The notes: generated from the sequence alone by a model not told the origin. Positions 17,495-27,247 are shown, numbered from the stretch's first letter. The stretch is 63,547 nt of DNA from Flavobacterium sp. (GCF_028689845.1 NZ_JAQVCH010000016.1:1-63547), one strand, 5' to 3'. Program-made: numbers and translations.

Positions 17495-18235
17495 ATGAAA
17501 TTAAGAGCCGAAAATATTGTTAAAACCTATAAAGGACGTAGCGTTGTTAAAGGCGTATCTGTGGAAGTAAATCAAGGAGAAATTGTCGGTTTGTTAGGCC
17601 CAAACGGTGCCGGAAAAACCACTTCTTTTTATATGATTGTGGGATTAGTGAAGCCAAATAGCGGTAAAATCTTTTTAGATGATTTAGAAATAACCAATTT
17701 CCCTATGTATAAAAGAGCTCAGAATGGCATTGGCTATTTAGCTCAAGAAGCGTCGGTTTTTAGAAAACTTAGCATCGAAGACAATATATTAAGTGTCTTA
17801 CAGCTCACTAAACTATCCAAAGCAGAACAAGAAGCTAAGATGGAAAGTTTGATTGATGAGTTTGGTTTGCAGCACATTCGCACCAATCGGGGTGATTTAC
17901 TTTCTGGAGGCGAACGACGTCGGACAGAAATAGCACGAGCATTGGCAACCGATCCAAAATTTATTTTATTAGATGAGCCTTTTGCAGGAGTTGACCCTGT
18001 TGCAGTAGAAGATATTCAACGGATTGTGGCTCAGTTAAAAAACAAAAATATTGGTATTTTAATTACAGACCACAATGTACAAGAAACACTTGCCATTACG
18101 GACAAAACTTATTTAATGTTTGAAGGCGGCATTTTAAAAGCTGGAAATCCAGAAGAACTAGCCGCCGATGAAATGGTTCGTAAAGTATATTTAGGACAAA
18201 ACTTTGAATTGCGAAAAAAGAAATTAGAATTTTAA
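17495..18235 (+). CDS. lptB: LPS export ABC transporter ATPase LptB
   Basis: This 246-residue ATPase powers the LptBFGC complex that extracts lipopolysaccharide from the inner membrane and delivers it to the Lpt bridge. It has Walker A (GPNGAGKTTS), the ABC signature (LSGGERRRTEIARAL), Walker B (ILLDEPFAGVDP) and the switch His in LITDHNVQETL. The phrase QEASVFRKLSIEDN in the Q-loop region is an LptB hallmark. The gene follows the AhpD-like gene after about 105 nt and converges on the muramidase gene, with only 4 nt between stop codons. Confidence 0.95.
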   Translation: MKLRAENIVKTYKGRSVVKGVSVEVNQGEIVGLLGPNGAGKTTSFYMIVGLVKPNSGKIFLDDLEITNFPMYKRAQNGIGYLAQEASVFRKLSIEDNILSVLQLTKLSKAEQEAKMESLIDEFGLQHIRTNRGDLLSGGERRRTEIARALATDPKFILLDEPFAGVDPVAVEDIQRIVAQLKNKNIGILITDHNVQETLAITDKTYLMFEGGILKAGNPEELAADEMVRKVYLGQNFELRKKKLEF

Positions 18236-18239
18236 TTTT

Positions 18240-19097
18240 TTACTGAATAACCAAATAATTCAACATTTTGGGTGTGCCATTATAGATATTAACATCCACA
18301 GGTCCACTAATTCCTGGAACGCTTGCTTTTTCTGTAAATTGCCAAAAAAGCCAGTGGTCTTTAATTTCTTCTACAAAAAAGTTGTAATTAGCAATCCAAA
18401 AATAATAATCTTTAAATTCTTGTTGTAGAAAATCTTTGTAATAACTTTCACCTGAATAAATAATTGGTCTTACTTTATAATGCTTTTCTACTTTAGTTAA
18501 CCATCGTCTTAAACCCACTTTCAAGCTATCAATAGATTGTTTTTTTGGTAAGTTTTCAATATCTAAAATAGGTGGCAAATCACCTTTTTTTAAATGAACT
18601 GTTTGTATAAAATTTTCCGCTTGTTCAATCGAATTTTCATTCGGACGATAATAGTGATAGGCTCCGCGAATAATTCCTCTTTCTTTGGCTTGAACCCAAT
18701 TCGATTTAAATTTAGCATCAACTCTATCTTTTCCAGCGGTTGCTCGTATGAATACAAAACTTAATTGAAAGGTATCTTCAATTATTTTTGCTTCCTCCCA
18801 ATTTATTTTACCTTGGTATTCCGATACGTCAAAACCAAAAACTTTATTAGGATGATTACTTAAGACCTGAAAAATTCTGGCACCTTCAATTTTGGATGTG
18901 TTTTTTAGTTTGATTTCATGCTTTGACCGAAAACTAAAATAAAAAGCTAACGCGTCACGATAATGAAATGCAGTAAAAGCAAGGGTTAGAAAAAGCAATA
19001 CAACACCAAGGATGGTATAAAAACGCTTTCCAAAAAAACCTTTCTTTTTGGTTGTTTTTTTTCGAAGGGTTGGTTTTCGTTTAGTTGGCTTTCGCAT
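18240..19097 (-). CDS. GH25 family muramidase (lysozyme-like), membrane-anchored
   Basis: This 285-residue protein has a strongly basic N-terminus (about 1-24), a single membrane segment (about 28-45) and a GH25 (Chalaropsis-type lysozyme) catalytic domain (about 80-285). Catalytic acids are expected in FGFDVSEYQG and in PPILDIENLP (the DxE motif). GH25 enzymes cleave the beta-1,4 link between N-acetylmuramic acid and N-acetylglucosamine in peptidoglycan. The signal-anchor places it on the periplasmic side, so I infer a role in wall remodelling. It lies 27 nt downstream of pssA, on the same strand. Confidence 0.9.
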   Translation of the reverse strand: MRKPTKRKPTLRKKTTKKKGFFGKRFYTILGVVLLFLTLAFTAFHYRDALAFYFSFRSKHEIKLKNTSKIEGARIFQVLSNHPNKVFGFDVSEYQGKINWEEAKIIEDTFQLSFVFIRATAGKDRVDAKFKSNWVQAKERGIIRGAYHYYRPNENSIEQAENFIQTVHLKKGDLPPILDIENLPKKQSIDSLKVGLRRWLTKVEKHYKVRPIIYSGESYYKDFLQQEFKDYYFWIANYNFFVEEIKDHWLFWQFTEKASVPGISGPVDVNIYNGTPKMLNYLVIQ

Positions 19098-19124
19098 AAA
19101 TTACAGTCAAGAAAATCAAAACGG

Positions 19125-19856
19125 TTAGGCCGTCATTTTATTTTGAACAATAGAAAGTAAAATGTAAAGCAAGATGACCAATGGTAAGCCTAAAATTTTA
19201 AATCCGACAAGTAACACCATAGCCAAGAGCAAAAAGATAAATTGAATTTTACTTTTTTGCCATGAAAAACCTTTCATTTTTAAGGAAAATAAAGGAATTT
19301 CCGCATTTAAAATATAGGCACTTACTATCGTAATCCCCATCAAAACATAAGGATTAGTTAGCAATTCTCGCACTCCCTCTATCGAAGTTGAATCAATAAT
19401 TAAAGGAATACTTAAAATAAATAAAGCATTTGCGGGAGTTGGCAAACCAATAAATGAATCTGTTTGTCTCGTATCAATATTAAATTTAGCGAGACGGTAA
19501 CAAGAACCTAAAGTAATCACAAAACCAAACAAAGGCAAAACATAAGCTAATGACATATAATTAGTTACCTCAACTCCACCCGAATTTAAATAGTTAAAAA
19601 GTAATTGATACATGACAAAACCGGGAACTGCCCCGCTTGTAACCATATCGGCTAGTGAGTCTAATTGGACCCCTAAAGGACTTTGCACTTTAAATAATCG
19701 AGCGAAAAAACCATCAAAAAAGTCAAAGAAGATTCCTAAACTTACGAAGAAAAATGCGTAATAAAATTGATTTTGAGCTACAAAAACAAGAGCGAAGCAG
19801 CCTGATAACAAGTTGAGTAGCGTAATAAAGTTTGGAATGTAAGCTTTTATGTTCAT
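19125..19856 (-). CDS. pssA: CDP-diacylglycerol-serine O-phosphatidyltransferase
   Basis: This 243-residue integral membrane enzyme makes phosphatidylserine from CDP-diacylglycerol and serine, the precursor of phosphatidylethanolamine. The CDP-alcohol phosphotransferase signature is complete: FDGFFARLF, then GVQLDSLADMV, giving DG-x2-AR-x8-G-x3-D-x3-D. About seven membrane segments are predicted. The ATG at 19856 (MNIKAYIPNFITLLN) is chosen because a promoter lies at 19901-19874, so the longer frame from 19901 could not be translated from that transcript. Confidence 0.93.
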   Translation of the reverse strand: MNIKAYIPNFITLLNLLSGCFALVFVAQNQFYYAFFFVSLGIFFDFFDGFFARLFKVQSPLGVQLDSLADMVTSGAVPGFVMYQLLFNYLNSGGVEVTNYMSLAYVLPLFGFVITLGSCYRLAKFNIDTRQTDSFIGLPTPANALFILSIPLIIDSTSIEGVRELLTNPYVLMGITIVSAYILNAEIPLFSLKMKGFSWQKSKIQFIFLLLAMVLLVGFKILGLPLVILLYILLSIVQNKMTA

Positions 19857-19873
19857 ATACCTAGGTTTGAAAA

Positions 19874-19901
19874 CAAATTTAATACAATAACTTTCAAACA
19901 A
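19874..19901 (-). promoter_or_regulatory. Promoter of pssA
   Basis: On the minus strand TTG (19901-19899), a 17-nt spacer and TAAATTTG (19881-19874) match the Bacteroidetes consensus. The start point would be about 12-14 nt before the ATG at 19856. Confidence 0.6.
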
Positions 19902-20036
19902 GTGCGTTTTTTACTTGATATTTTAGCCGAGCTAGTTTTTTTGTGTTTATTTAGCTTTTAGAAAGAAGCAGCTCGTTTAATTTTTCTATTTTTGAAAAAA
20001 ATTGTAAACTCATTTTTGGTTAGAAAATAAATTGCT

Positions 20037-21104
20037 TTGAAATACAACTTGTTTCTCTTTTTATTACTTGTTTCTACTGCATCCCAAAGTCAATCCATTA
20101 GAAAATATTCTAATGAATTTATGAATATTGGAGTTGATGCGGCTGCTTTAGGCATGTCTAATGCAGTAACGGCCAACTCTAGCGATGTAAATTCTGGCTA
20201 TTGGAACCCCGCAGGATTAATGCATCTCGAAGACAGTCAACTTGGTTTAATGCACGCGAGTTATTTTGCAAATATTGCTCAATATGATTATGCCGCTTTT
20301 GCTATACCAATTGACGATAGAAGTGCATGGGGCATTTCGCTAATTCGCTTTGGTGTAGATGACATTTTAGACACTACTCAATTAATTGATAGTGAAGGAA
20401 ATATAGACTATAACCGAATTAATTTATTTTCAACAGCCGATTATGGAGCAACGTTTTCGTATGCTCGAAGTTTGCAAGTTCCAGGTTGGCAATATGGCGT
20501 AAATGCAAAAATAATCCGACGAATAATTGGAAAATTTGCTAATTCATGGGGATTTGGTTTTGATGCTGGAATTCAATTTGAACGAAACGATTGGAAATTT
20601 GGCTTAATGGTTCGCGACATCACCACTACCTATAATATTTGGAATATTGACGAGGAAAAATTTGAAGCCATTGCCAATGCAATTCCAGGTGAAAATCAAG
20701 AGTTGCCAGAAAGCACTGAAATTACACCCCCAAAAGCCCAACTTGGTATTTCAAGATTATTTGAATTTGGTTATGATTACACCTTATTATCGTCACTAAA
20801 CTTAAACATGCAATTTGCAAAAACAAATGATATCTTTTCTACTGATGCCATGAGCATTGATCCTGCATTAGGTTTTGAATTTGGTTATACCAATTTAGTT
20901 TTTTTACGGGCTGGTGTTGGAAATTTTCAGAATATCAGACAAATTGACGATACTGAAAAAGTTGGTTTTCAACCAAATATAGGTGTTGGTTTTAAGTATA
21001 AAGGGATTCAAATTGATTATGCTTTGACAGATATTGGTGATCAAAGTGCCGCTTTATATTCTAATATTTTTTCTGTAAAAGTTGATTTGGGAATTTTTAG
21101 ATAG
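20037..21104 (+). CDS. PorV/PorQ-family outer membrane protein (PorV2-like)
   Basis: This 355-residue outer-membrane beta-barrel protein has a signal peptide (about 1-18, STASQSQS). Its N-terminal motif FMNIGVDAAALGMSNA followed by YWNPAGL is the PorV/PorQ family signature, related to FadL-type barrels. PorV shuttles substrates for the type IX secretion system; this copy matches what flavobacterial annotations call PorV2, whose role is less defined. The start is TTG at 20037. Its stop overlaps the alternative GTG start of the following DUF4105 gene, so the pair is probably co-transcribed. Confidence 0.8.
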   Translation: MKYNLFLFLLLVSTASQSQSIRKYSNEFMNIGVDAAALGMSNAVTANSSDVNSGYWNPAGLMHLEDSQLGLMHASYFANIAQYDYAAFAIPIDDRSAWGISLIRFGVDDILDTTQLIDSEGNIDYNRINLFSTADYGATFSYARSLQVPGWQYGVNAKIIRRIIGKFANSWGFGFDAGIQFERNDWKFGLMVRDITTTYNIWNIDEEKFEAIANAIPGENQELPESTEITPPKAQLGISRLFEFGYDYTLLSSLNLNMQFAKTNDIFSTDAMSIDPALGFEFGYTNLVFLRAGVGNFQNIRQIDDTEKVGFQPNIGVGFKYKGIQIDYALTDIGDQSAALYSNIFSVKVDLGIFR

Positions 21105-21109
21105 TGAAG

Positions 21110-22234
21110 ATGCTACAAAAACTAAAACTTAAAACAATATACCTGTTTCTTTTCTTGTTTGGCTCAACAATTTATAGCCAAACGTATCCGCTTTCTCCTG
21201 CCTCAAAAGTGAGCATTCTAACTTGTGGTAGTGGTGAACAATTACATTCTATATTCGGACATACTGCCATTCGAATTCAAGAGCCACAACGCCATATTGA
21301 TGTGGTCTATAATTTTGGAATGTTTGATTTTAGCACACCGAATTTCTATTTAAAATTTGTAAAAGGCGACATGCAATATTTTGTAGCCAACAACACTTTT
21401 GAAGAATTCATATATGGCTATCGTATGGAAAACCGAAGTGTTTTTGAACAAGAATTAGACTTATCGACGGAACAAAAGCAACATCTTTTTGACGAATTAA
21501 ATAAAATTTTATTTTCAGACGAACGATTTTATACCTATAAATTTATTGATAAAAACTGCACCACCATGGTGTTAGATAAAGTAAACGAAGAATTGGGCAA
21601 ACCCTTGATTCAAAAAGTTGGAAATCGAGAAGAAAGTTATCGCGATGTTCTGAATCCGTATTTGACCAATTTATTTTATGAAAAATTGGGGATTAATATC
21701 ATTTTTGGATGTCGTACTGATGAAAAAGCAACCCAGTTATTTTTACCCGTTGAATTGATGAATAGTTTAGAAAAACTACAATTCAATCAAAAACCAATCG
21801 TGTCCAAAACCGTTACTTTATTTGAACAGGACCGTTCGTTATTGAGCAGTTCGTGGTGGAATACTATTTATACCTTTTTGTTCATTTTGCTTGTAATTGC
21901 CTTAAGTCATCACACTAAAATTTATTTAAGTTTTTTAGTTGTTTTAAGTTTGCTGGGAATTTTTCTTTCGTTAGTTGGTTTTTATTCGTTACATCGCGAA
22001 GTGCTTCTGAATTATAACGTATTACTATTCAATCCACTCCTACTTGGTATCGTTTATTTTTATCTTCAAAAAAATAAAATTTGGTTTACACGATTGCTTT
22101 ATTTTGTGTTGATTAATTTTGGATTGTATCTGTTATTTATATTCAACAAAGCACATTTCATTCAAATGCTTCCAATGGCGTTGACCACAAGTTACATTTT
22201 ATTTCGATTGAATAAAAATATACAAAAGGGATAA
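21110..22234 (+). CDS. DUF4105 envelope protein
   Basis: This 374-residue protein has a signal peptide (about 1-23, TIYSQ) and a DUF4105 domain (about 30-210). The conserved stretches LTCGSGEQLHSIFGHTAIR, VVYNFGMFDFSTPNFYLKF and KNCTTMVLDKV are visible. The His and Cys residues in these segments suggest an NlpC/P60-like peptidase core, but this is inference. The C-terminal 150 residues contain about four membrane helices. The ATG at 21110 is preferred over a GTG at 21104. It is coupled to the PorV2-like gene upstream and converges with the sugar transferase at 22243. Confidence 0.85.
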   Translation: MLQKLKLKTIYLFLFLFGSTIYSQTYPLSPASKVSILTCGSGEQLHSIFGHTAIRIQEPQRHIDVVYNFGMFDFSTPNFYLKFVKGDMQYFVANNTFEEFIYGYRMENRSVFEQELDLSTEQKQHLFDELNKILFSDERFYTYKFIDKNCTTMVLDKVNEELGKPLIQKVGNREESYRDVLNPYLTNLFYEKLGINIIFGCRTDEKATQLFLPVELMNSLEKLQFNQKPIVSKTVTLFEQDRSLLSSSWWNTIYTFLFILLVIALSHHTKIYLSFLVVLSLLGIFLSLVGFYSLHREVLLNYNVLLFNPLLLGIVYFYLQKNKIWFTRLLYFVLINFGLYLLFIFNKAHFIQMLPMALTTSYILFRLNKNIQKG

Positions 22235-22242
22235 GAAAACAA

Positions 22243-23637
22243 TTACTGTCCTCTAAAGAAAAGAATTGTACTAAAGGTCTTTAGCATGATGTTAAAGTCT
22301 AAAAATATACTACGGTGTTTAATATAATACAAATCATATTGTAGTTTAATCAGACTATCTTCTATCGAATCGCCATACGAATAATTCACTTGAGCCCAAC
22401 CCGTTAATCCAGGTTTAACGATGTGACGCGTTTGATAAAAAGGCATGATTTCAGCAATTTTATCTACAAAAACGGGACGTTCTGGTCTTGGTCCGATTAC
22501 AGCCATGTGACCCAATAAAATATTTATAAACTGTGGAAATTCATCAATTCTAGTTTTCCGCATGAATTTTCCAAAAGGAGTAATTCGCGTATCATTAGTA
22601 GTGGCAAATACGGCACCACCAGATTCCGCATTCTTAACCATGGTTCTGAATTTGATAATTCGAAAATTCTCACCGTTTTTACCAACACGGATTTGAGTAT
22701 AAAATAGCTTTCCTCGGTTACCAATGGTATTACAAAGCAAGATAAACGGGAGAAACAATAATCCGATAGAAATTCCAACTAAAGCAACTACAATATCTAA
22801 AACTCGGACAAAAACAAGGTACAATTGATTTTGATTATTACGACTAAACGGAAAATATTTATAAAAATCGCGGGCGACATATTGCACGGGTATTCGCTGT
22901 GTTAAACTCTCATATACTTGTGTATATTCCCGAATTATGTAACCGCTTTCAAGTAATTGCAGCAATTTATTGTGTAATTCTACCGTAATTTCTTCTGTTT
23001 TCTGGGTAGCAATAACAATTTCTGAAACAGAATTTTTCTTTACAAATTTTTCTAATTGTGAGACCAAAATGACTGATACAGCTTTATTCTGAATAAAATA
23101 CGCTGAGCTTTCATCGGTATTCACAACAGCGATAATGGAATAATGTGGATCTATACTTTTTAATCCCAAAACCAATTCATCAACCAGCTCTTTCTCACAA
23201 ACTAAAATAACTTTCTTTTCAAACCGGTGCGAAGCCAAATAGTTTAGATAGAACATTCGCCACAGAAAAAGTGCAAGAAAAATCGCTAGAAAGAAATAAA
23301 GAATTTGAAGTCGATTTGACGGTAAAGCAGGTGTAAAAAAGGGAGTTAATAAAAAAACTAAAACCGTTGTAGAAGCCGTTAAAATAATACTTTTTACAAC
23401 TTGATACTGGCTACTCGCTACTTGAAGATTATACATTTCAAATACAGAACCAATTACTAGAATGTAAGTGCCAAGAACGATGGTCCAATAAAAGTTTGAG
23501 GGAGTAATGGAAAAATAATCGAAGTTAAAAACAATTCCAACAAGATATAAAGAAAGTAGAACAAAAAGTACGTCGAAAATACGGAGTAATATTTTCCGTT
23601 CCGACACTTCAAAATGTATTTTTTTCTTAGATTTCAT
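22243..23637 (-). CDS. Polyprenyl-phosphate sugar-1-phosphate transferase (WcaJ/WbaP type)
   Basis: This 464-residue protein has five N-terminal membrane helices, a central CoA-binding-like domain and a C-terminal bacterial sugar transferase domain (about 270-464). The catalytic part shows FRIIKFRTM, ITPFGKFMRKTRIDEFPQ and VKPGLTGWAQVNY, all characteristic of the PNPT superfamily. It transfers a hexose- or N-acetylhexosamine-1-phosphate to undecaprenyl phosphate, starting synthesis of a lipid-linked oligosaccharide. It is the last gene of the minus-strand polysaccharide locus and is 56 nt downstream of a GT4 gene. Confidence 0.92.
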   Translation of the reverse strand: MKSKKKIHFEVSERKILLRIFDVLFVLLSLYLVGIVFNFDYFSITPSNFYWTIVLGTYILVIGSVFEMYNLQVASSQYQVVKSIILTASTTVLVFLLTPFFTPALPSNRLQILYFFLAIFLALFLWRMFYLNYLASHRFEKKVILVCEKELVDELVLGLKSIDPHYSIIAVVNTDESSAYFIQNKAVSVILVSQLEKFVKKNSVSEIVIATQKTEEITVELHNKLLQLLESGYIIREYTQVYESLTQRIPVQYVARDFYKYFPFSRNNQNQLYLVFVRVLDIVVALVGISIGLLFLPFILLCNTIGNRGKLFYTQIRVGKNGENFRIIKFRTMVKNAESGGAVFATTNDTRITPFGKFMRKTRIDEFPQFINILLGHMAVIGPRPERPVFVDKIAEIMPFYQTRHIVKPGLTGWAQVNYSYGDSIEDSLIKLQYDLYYIKHRSIFLDFNIMLKTFSTILFFRGQ

Positions 23638-23693
23638 TCGCTCCGCTGACTTAACAAGGGTGCAAGTTAGTAATTTATAGGAGAAATTTTAAC

Positions 23694-24716
23694 CTATTTT
23701 AAAATTTCTTTCCATTGGTTTTTAACACCATTCCAATCAAATTGTTCAACTAATGCTCTCCCGTTTTGGCTTAATTTACTTGCTAATTCAGGGTTTTCAA
23801 TTAATTTTATAATTGCTTGAACCATTTCGTCTACTGCAGCATCTTGAACCAATAGAGCTGTTTCATTATTTTGAAGTAAATACGGAATTCCGCCCACGTT
23901 TGTTGAAACGACAGGTAAACCAAGAGCCATTGCTTCCATCACACTCACGGGTGTATTGTCAAAATGTGTGGTATTGATAAAAATATCATAGTGTGCTGCA
24001 CGTTTGGTCCATTCTGGTTTAGAAAGTTTACCAGTAAAGGTTACCTTAACTTTTTTAGTTGCCGCATAAGTTGATAACTCGTTAATTGTCATCCCTTTCT
24101 CTGGACCAATCATACACAATTCTGCTTCCGGATAACTTTGAATTACTTGTTCCAATACCTCAATAGCCATTTTAGGATTGTAAATGGGCGTTAACGAACG
24201 AACCCAAAGAAGTTTAGGGTTTACATTCCTTCTTGTTTGAAAAGAATAATTATCAATTTCAATCTGATTGGGAATAAAAATGCAATTATTCCAAGATTTA
24301 CTTTTAAGCTTTTGGAATAAAAATTGAGAAGGTACGCTATTTACATAAGCGTTTTTAAAGACTAATCCAGTTAAATAGGGAAATTTATCAATCTTTTCAG
24401 GCAATTTACCACCATGTAAAATAGGAATATATTTTATATTTAAAACTCTACATAATTGACTAACGGCAAAAGCATACCAAAAATTCAAGGTGCTGTAGGT
24501 GTCAATTAACACATAATCAACTTTTGAAGCATTGACAAAAGTTGCTTTAATCATACTAAAAAACCGAAAAAAAATATTTTTTTGCGAAGAAGAAGTAACT
24601 ATCTCATAGCCTTCTTTTGACAGCAAAGGTGCTAAGGTTTCGATGGTTGAAACATTAATACCATGCTTGGAAAGTTGGTTGCCGATGTAGAGAATTTTGA
24701 TACTCTTTAAATTCAT
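23694..24716 (-). CDS. Glycosyltransferase family 4
   Basis: This 340-residue protein has a GT-B fold with a Rossmann-like donor domain in its second half. The GT4 signature appears as SVMEAMALGLPVVSTNVGG (about 262-280) with the conserved glutamates. It is a cytoplasmic, retaining glycosyltransferase using an activated sugar nucleotide; neither donor nor acceptor can be predicted. It lies 12 nt downstream of the GT-C-like membrane protein gene, as part of the polysaccharide locus. Confidence 0.9.
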   Translation of the reverse strand: MNLKSIKILYIGNQLSKHGINVSTIETLAPLLSKEGYEIVTSSSQKNIFFRFFSMIKATFVNASKVDYVLIDTYSTLNFWYAFAVSQLCRVLNIKYIPILHGGKLPEKIDKFPYLTGLVFKNAYVNSVPSQFLFQKLKSKSWNNCIFIPNQIEIDNYSFQTRRNVNPKLLWVRSLTPIYNPKMAIEVLEQVIQSYPEAELCMIGPEKGMTINELSTYAATKKVKVTFTGKLSKPEWTKRAAHYDIFINTTHFDNTPVSVMEAMALGLPVVSTNVGGIPYLLQNNETALLVQDAAVDEMVQAIIKLIENPELASKLSQNGRALVEQFDWNGVKNQWKEILK

Positions 24717-24728
24717 CTTTACTTAAAA

Positions 24729-26129
24729 TTAATTATTTTCATTTACATATTCAATTCGCTTAATTTTAAAATATTTTTCCCATTCTCCATTGACCAATCG
24801 ATTATCGCCAGGCCAACGATAAGGCAAAATCAAAGGCTTTTTTTGGAGTGGCTTAATGTATACCGTATCTTTTGTGTTTGCATGAAGCATTTCATACGTT
24901 TCTAAAACCTGATGATGAAAAGAACTCGCTTTTCCTGAAGTTAGATCAACATACGCATTCATTACATTTGAGTTATGCGAAAGTGATACTATCAATAAAG
25001 GCAAAAGAATTATACTGATTGAATAGTTAGAAATTGTATAATTAATACGAGTTAACATTTCAATTTTTGCAATAGTCATAAAAATAAACACTGCCGAAAA
25101 AAGCATAAAAACAAAAAAGATAGGAGTGTAAGCCCGTTGTGGAATCCATTTTGTGGTATAAATACTTGGAAAGAAACCGATGAATAAGATTCCTATCAAG
25201 AATAGAATTCCGGCAATTACTATTTTCTTTTTGGTGATAGAAAAGCGTTCTAAAAAATTAAAATTATAATCCTGATAGGTAGCAACGCCTTTTAAATTGA
25301 GTAATAATATAAATAAAGAAGCAAACCAAAAACCAATGACGAATACACTTCTAGAAAGTGCATTTAAACTCGATTTTAAAAAATGAAAATCAGTTTTTTG
25401 AAACATGCTTTCTCTGCCAAAATTACCCGGAGCAGTAATCATAAAAACGGAGATGGCTAGTGTGAATACAAAAAGCAGTGTAAAACGATTAAAATAATTC
25501 TTAGTATAAAATAAATAAAGGAGTACTAATACGTTAATAAAATTGACATACACCACAATAACTTCATTGCATCCCACAATTACAAACAATGAAAACAAAG
25601 CTATTAATTGATTCTTAATTATAGAAAAATTAGTATCCGATTTAAATAAATTCAACAAAGCATTAAGATAAACAAGGCAAAAAACAATGGGCAACTGATA
25701 GGTATAGGCTCCAGCCATCCAGTAAAATGTTTCGCCAAAATCAGGCACATAATTAAAGTAAAAAAAGAACAATAAGCAAAAGAGCAAGCTAGAATTGATG
25801 GGGAGTTTAAAAAAAGTGACACAATTTTTAAGCAACTGATTTAAGGCAAAAGCAAAACCACTAATTAATACTAATGGATGAATGAAAGAGAGGTTAAAAT
25901 AGCCAAAAGAGATTGGATTTAGTGTTGAAATAGCTGCCGAAGCAATATATCTTCCAGACCATTCCTGATAAAACTTAAGTTGGGTTTGCCAAAATCCATT
26001 TGTTCTAAAATTATCGGCATACCAAAAATCATCGCCCAACGGCACATTATAAAAACACAATATGATAAAGGGAAAAATAGTGTAGCTAAAGATGAATAAG
26101 CTTAAAAACTTAATTGGGTTTAACTTCAT
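24729..26129 (-). CDS. Polytopic GT-C-like membrane protein
   Basis: This protein of about 466 residues has roughly 11 membrane helices. The first periplasmic loop carries an acidic pair (LGDDFWYADN), as in GT-C glycosyltransferases that use polyprenyl-phosphate sugars, and no cytoplasmic nucleotide-binding domain is present. I infer a periplasmic glucosyltransferase-like role; a DUF6056-type annotation is also possible. The ATG at 26129 (MKLNPIKFLSLF) is used; other ATGs at 26141 and 26183 are possible. It overlaps the 3' end of a GtrB-like gene by 20 nt, which supports a functional pairing. Confidence 0.65.
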   Translation of the reverse strand: MKLNPIKFLSLFIFSYTIFPFIILCFYNVPLGDDFWYADNFRTNGFWQTQLKFYQEWSGRYIASAAISTLNPISFGYFNLSFIHPLVLISGFAFALNQLLKNCVTFFKLPINSSLLFCLLFFFYFNYVPDFGETFYWMAGAYTYQLPIVFCLVYLNALLNLFKSDTNFSIIKNQLIALFSLFVIVGCNEVIVVYVNFINVLVLLYLFYTKNYFNRFTLLFVFTLAISVFMITAPGNFGRESMFQKTDFHFLKSSLNALSRSVFVIGFWFASLFILLLNLKGVATYQDYNFNFLERFSITKKKIVIAGILFLIGILFIGFFPSIYTTKWIPQRAYTPIFFVFMLFSAVFIFMTIAKIEMLTRINYTISNYSISIILLPLLIVSLSHNSNVMNAYVDLTSGKASSFHHQVLETYEMLHANTKDTVYIKPLQKKPLILPYRWPGDNRLVNGEWEKYFKIKRIEYVNENN

Positions 26130-27099
26130 TGCCTTTTGCATTTGAATTGGTTTCGGAATTTTGGTTGATTTTAAAATAATCATTTATAAAGTAAATCGGT
26201 CTCTTTTTGGTTTCGGAAAAAACAATTCCGAGGTATTCGCCTAGTACACCAATCGACAACAATTGAAGTCCACCTAACAATAAAATAGCAGACATCATAG
26301 AAGGATAACCGGCTACAGGATCTCCGTAGAACACTGCTTTTATGACAATTTTTATCAAAAAAGCAAAAGATGCTAAAGAAATAAAAAAACCTGTAATCGA
26401 AATAATTCTCAGTGGTTTGATTGAAAAGGCAATTATTCCTCTGATAGCAAGATTGATTAATTTAAAATAATTCCATTTAGTTTTGCCAGCAATTCTTTCA
26501 TCTCGAACATAATAAATTGGTTTCTTTTTAAATCCGATAAACGAAAAAAGGCCTTTCATATTTCGTTCATTTTCTCCCAATTGTCGCAAGGCTTGTATGG
26601 CTTTAAAACTTAACATTCTAAAATCTCCGGTATCTTTTTGAATGGGAACTGAAGACATCATTGCTAAAAGTCTGTAGAATAAAAACGAGGTCGTTTTTTT
26701 TAACCAACTCTCTCCTTTTCTAGAGGTTCGTTGAGCATAAACATCATCATAACCGTTCTCAATTTCTTTAACCATTAAGGGTAATAACTCAGGATTGTCT
26801 TGTAAATCGGCATCAATAATAACCAAAGTATCTCCTTTCATGTAATCTAATCCGGCGGTCATGGCTATTTCTTTACCATAATTTCGTGACAAATCAACAA
26901 TAGCTATACGCGAATCGGAATGCTGAATTTTTTTAATTAATTCAAGTGTTTGATCCGTACTTCCATCGTTGATAAAAAGGAACTCACAACTGCATGTTAA
27001 CGAATTACTTACTTTATCTAACTGAATATAAAGTTCATTTATACATTCTTCCTCATTAAAAAGAGGAATCATAATGGTAAGTAATTTAACTTTATTCAT
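26110..27099 (-). CDS. GtrB/ArnC-like polyprenyl-phosphate glycosyltransferase (GT2)
   Basis: This 329-residue protein has a GT-A domain (about 1-230) with TIMIPLFNEEEC, DGSTDQT, VIIDADLQDNPE and a segment YGKEIAMTAGLDYMKGD. Two C-terminal membrane helices (about 235-260 and 270-295) follow. This layout matches dolichol-phosphate-mannose synthase-like bacterial enzymes (GtrB, ArnC, YfdH), which load a sugar from a nucleotide donor onto undecaprenyl phosphate. The overlapping downstream gene encodes a polytopic protein that could use this lipid-linked sugar outside the membrane. Confidence 0.9.
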   Translation of the reverse strand: MNKVKLLTIMIPLFNEEECINELYIQLDKVSNSLTCSCEFLFINDGSTDQTLELIKKIQHSDSRIAIVDLSRNYGKEIAMTAGLDYMKGDTLVIIDADLQDNPELLPLMVKEIENGYDDVYAQRTSRKGESWLKKTTSFLFYRLLAMMSSVPIQKDTGDFRMLSFKAIQALRQLGENERNMKGLFSFIGFKKKPIYYVRDERIAGKTKWNYFKLINLAIRGIIAFSIKPLRIISITGFFISLASFAFLIKIVIKAVFYGDPVAGYPSMMSAILLLGGLQLLSIGVLGEYLGIVFSETKKRPIYFINDYFKINQNSETNSNAKGNEVKPN

Positions 27100-27247
27100 A
27101 ATAAGATTCTAATTTAGGAGTGATAACATACAATTAAAAAGCAGAAATAAATGATATTTTTGATGCTTAGCTTGAAGTCAAAAGTATAAACAATTAATTA
27201 AAGAAAAAAGAAATAGTTTGTTTTGATAATTTTAGAATTTAATATAA

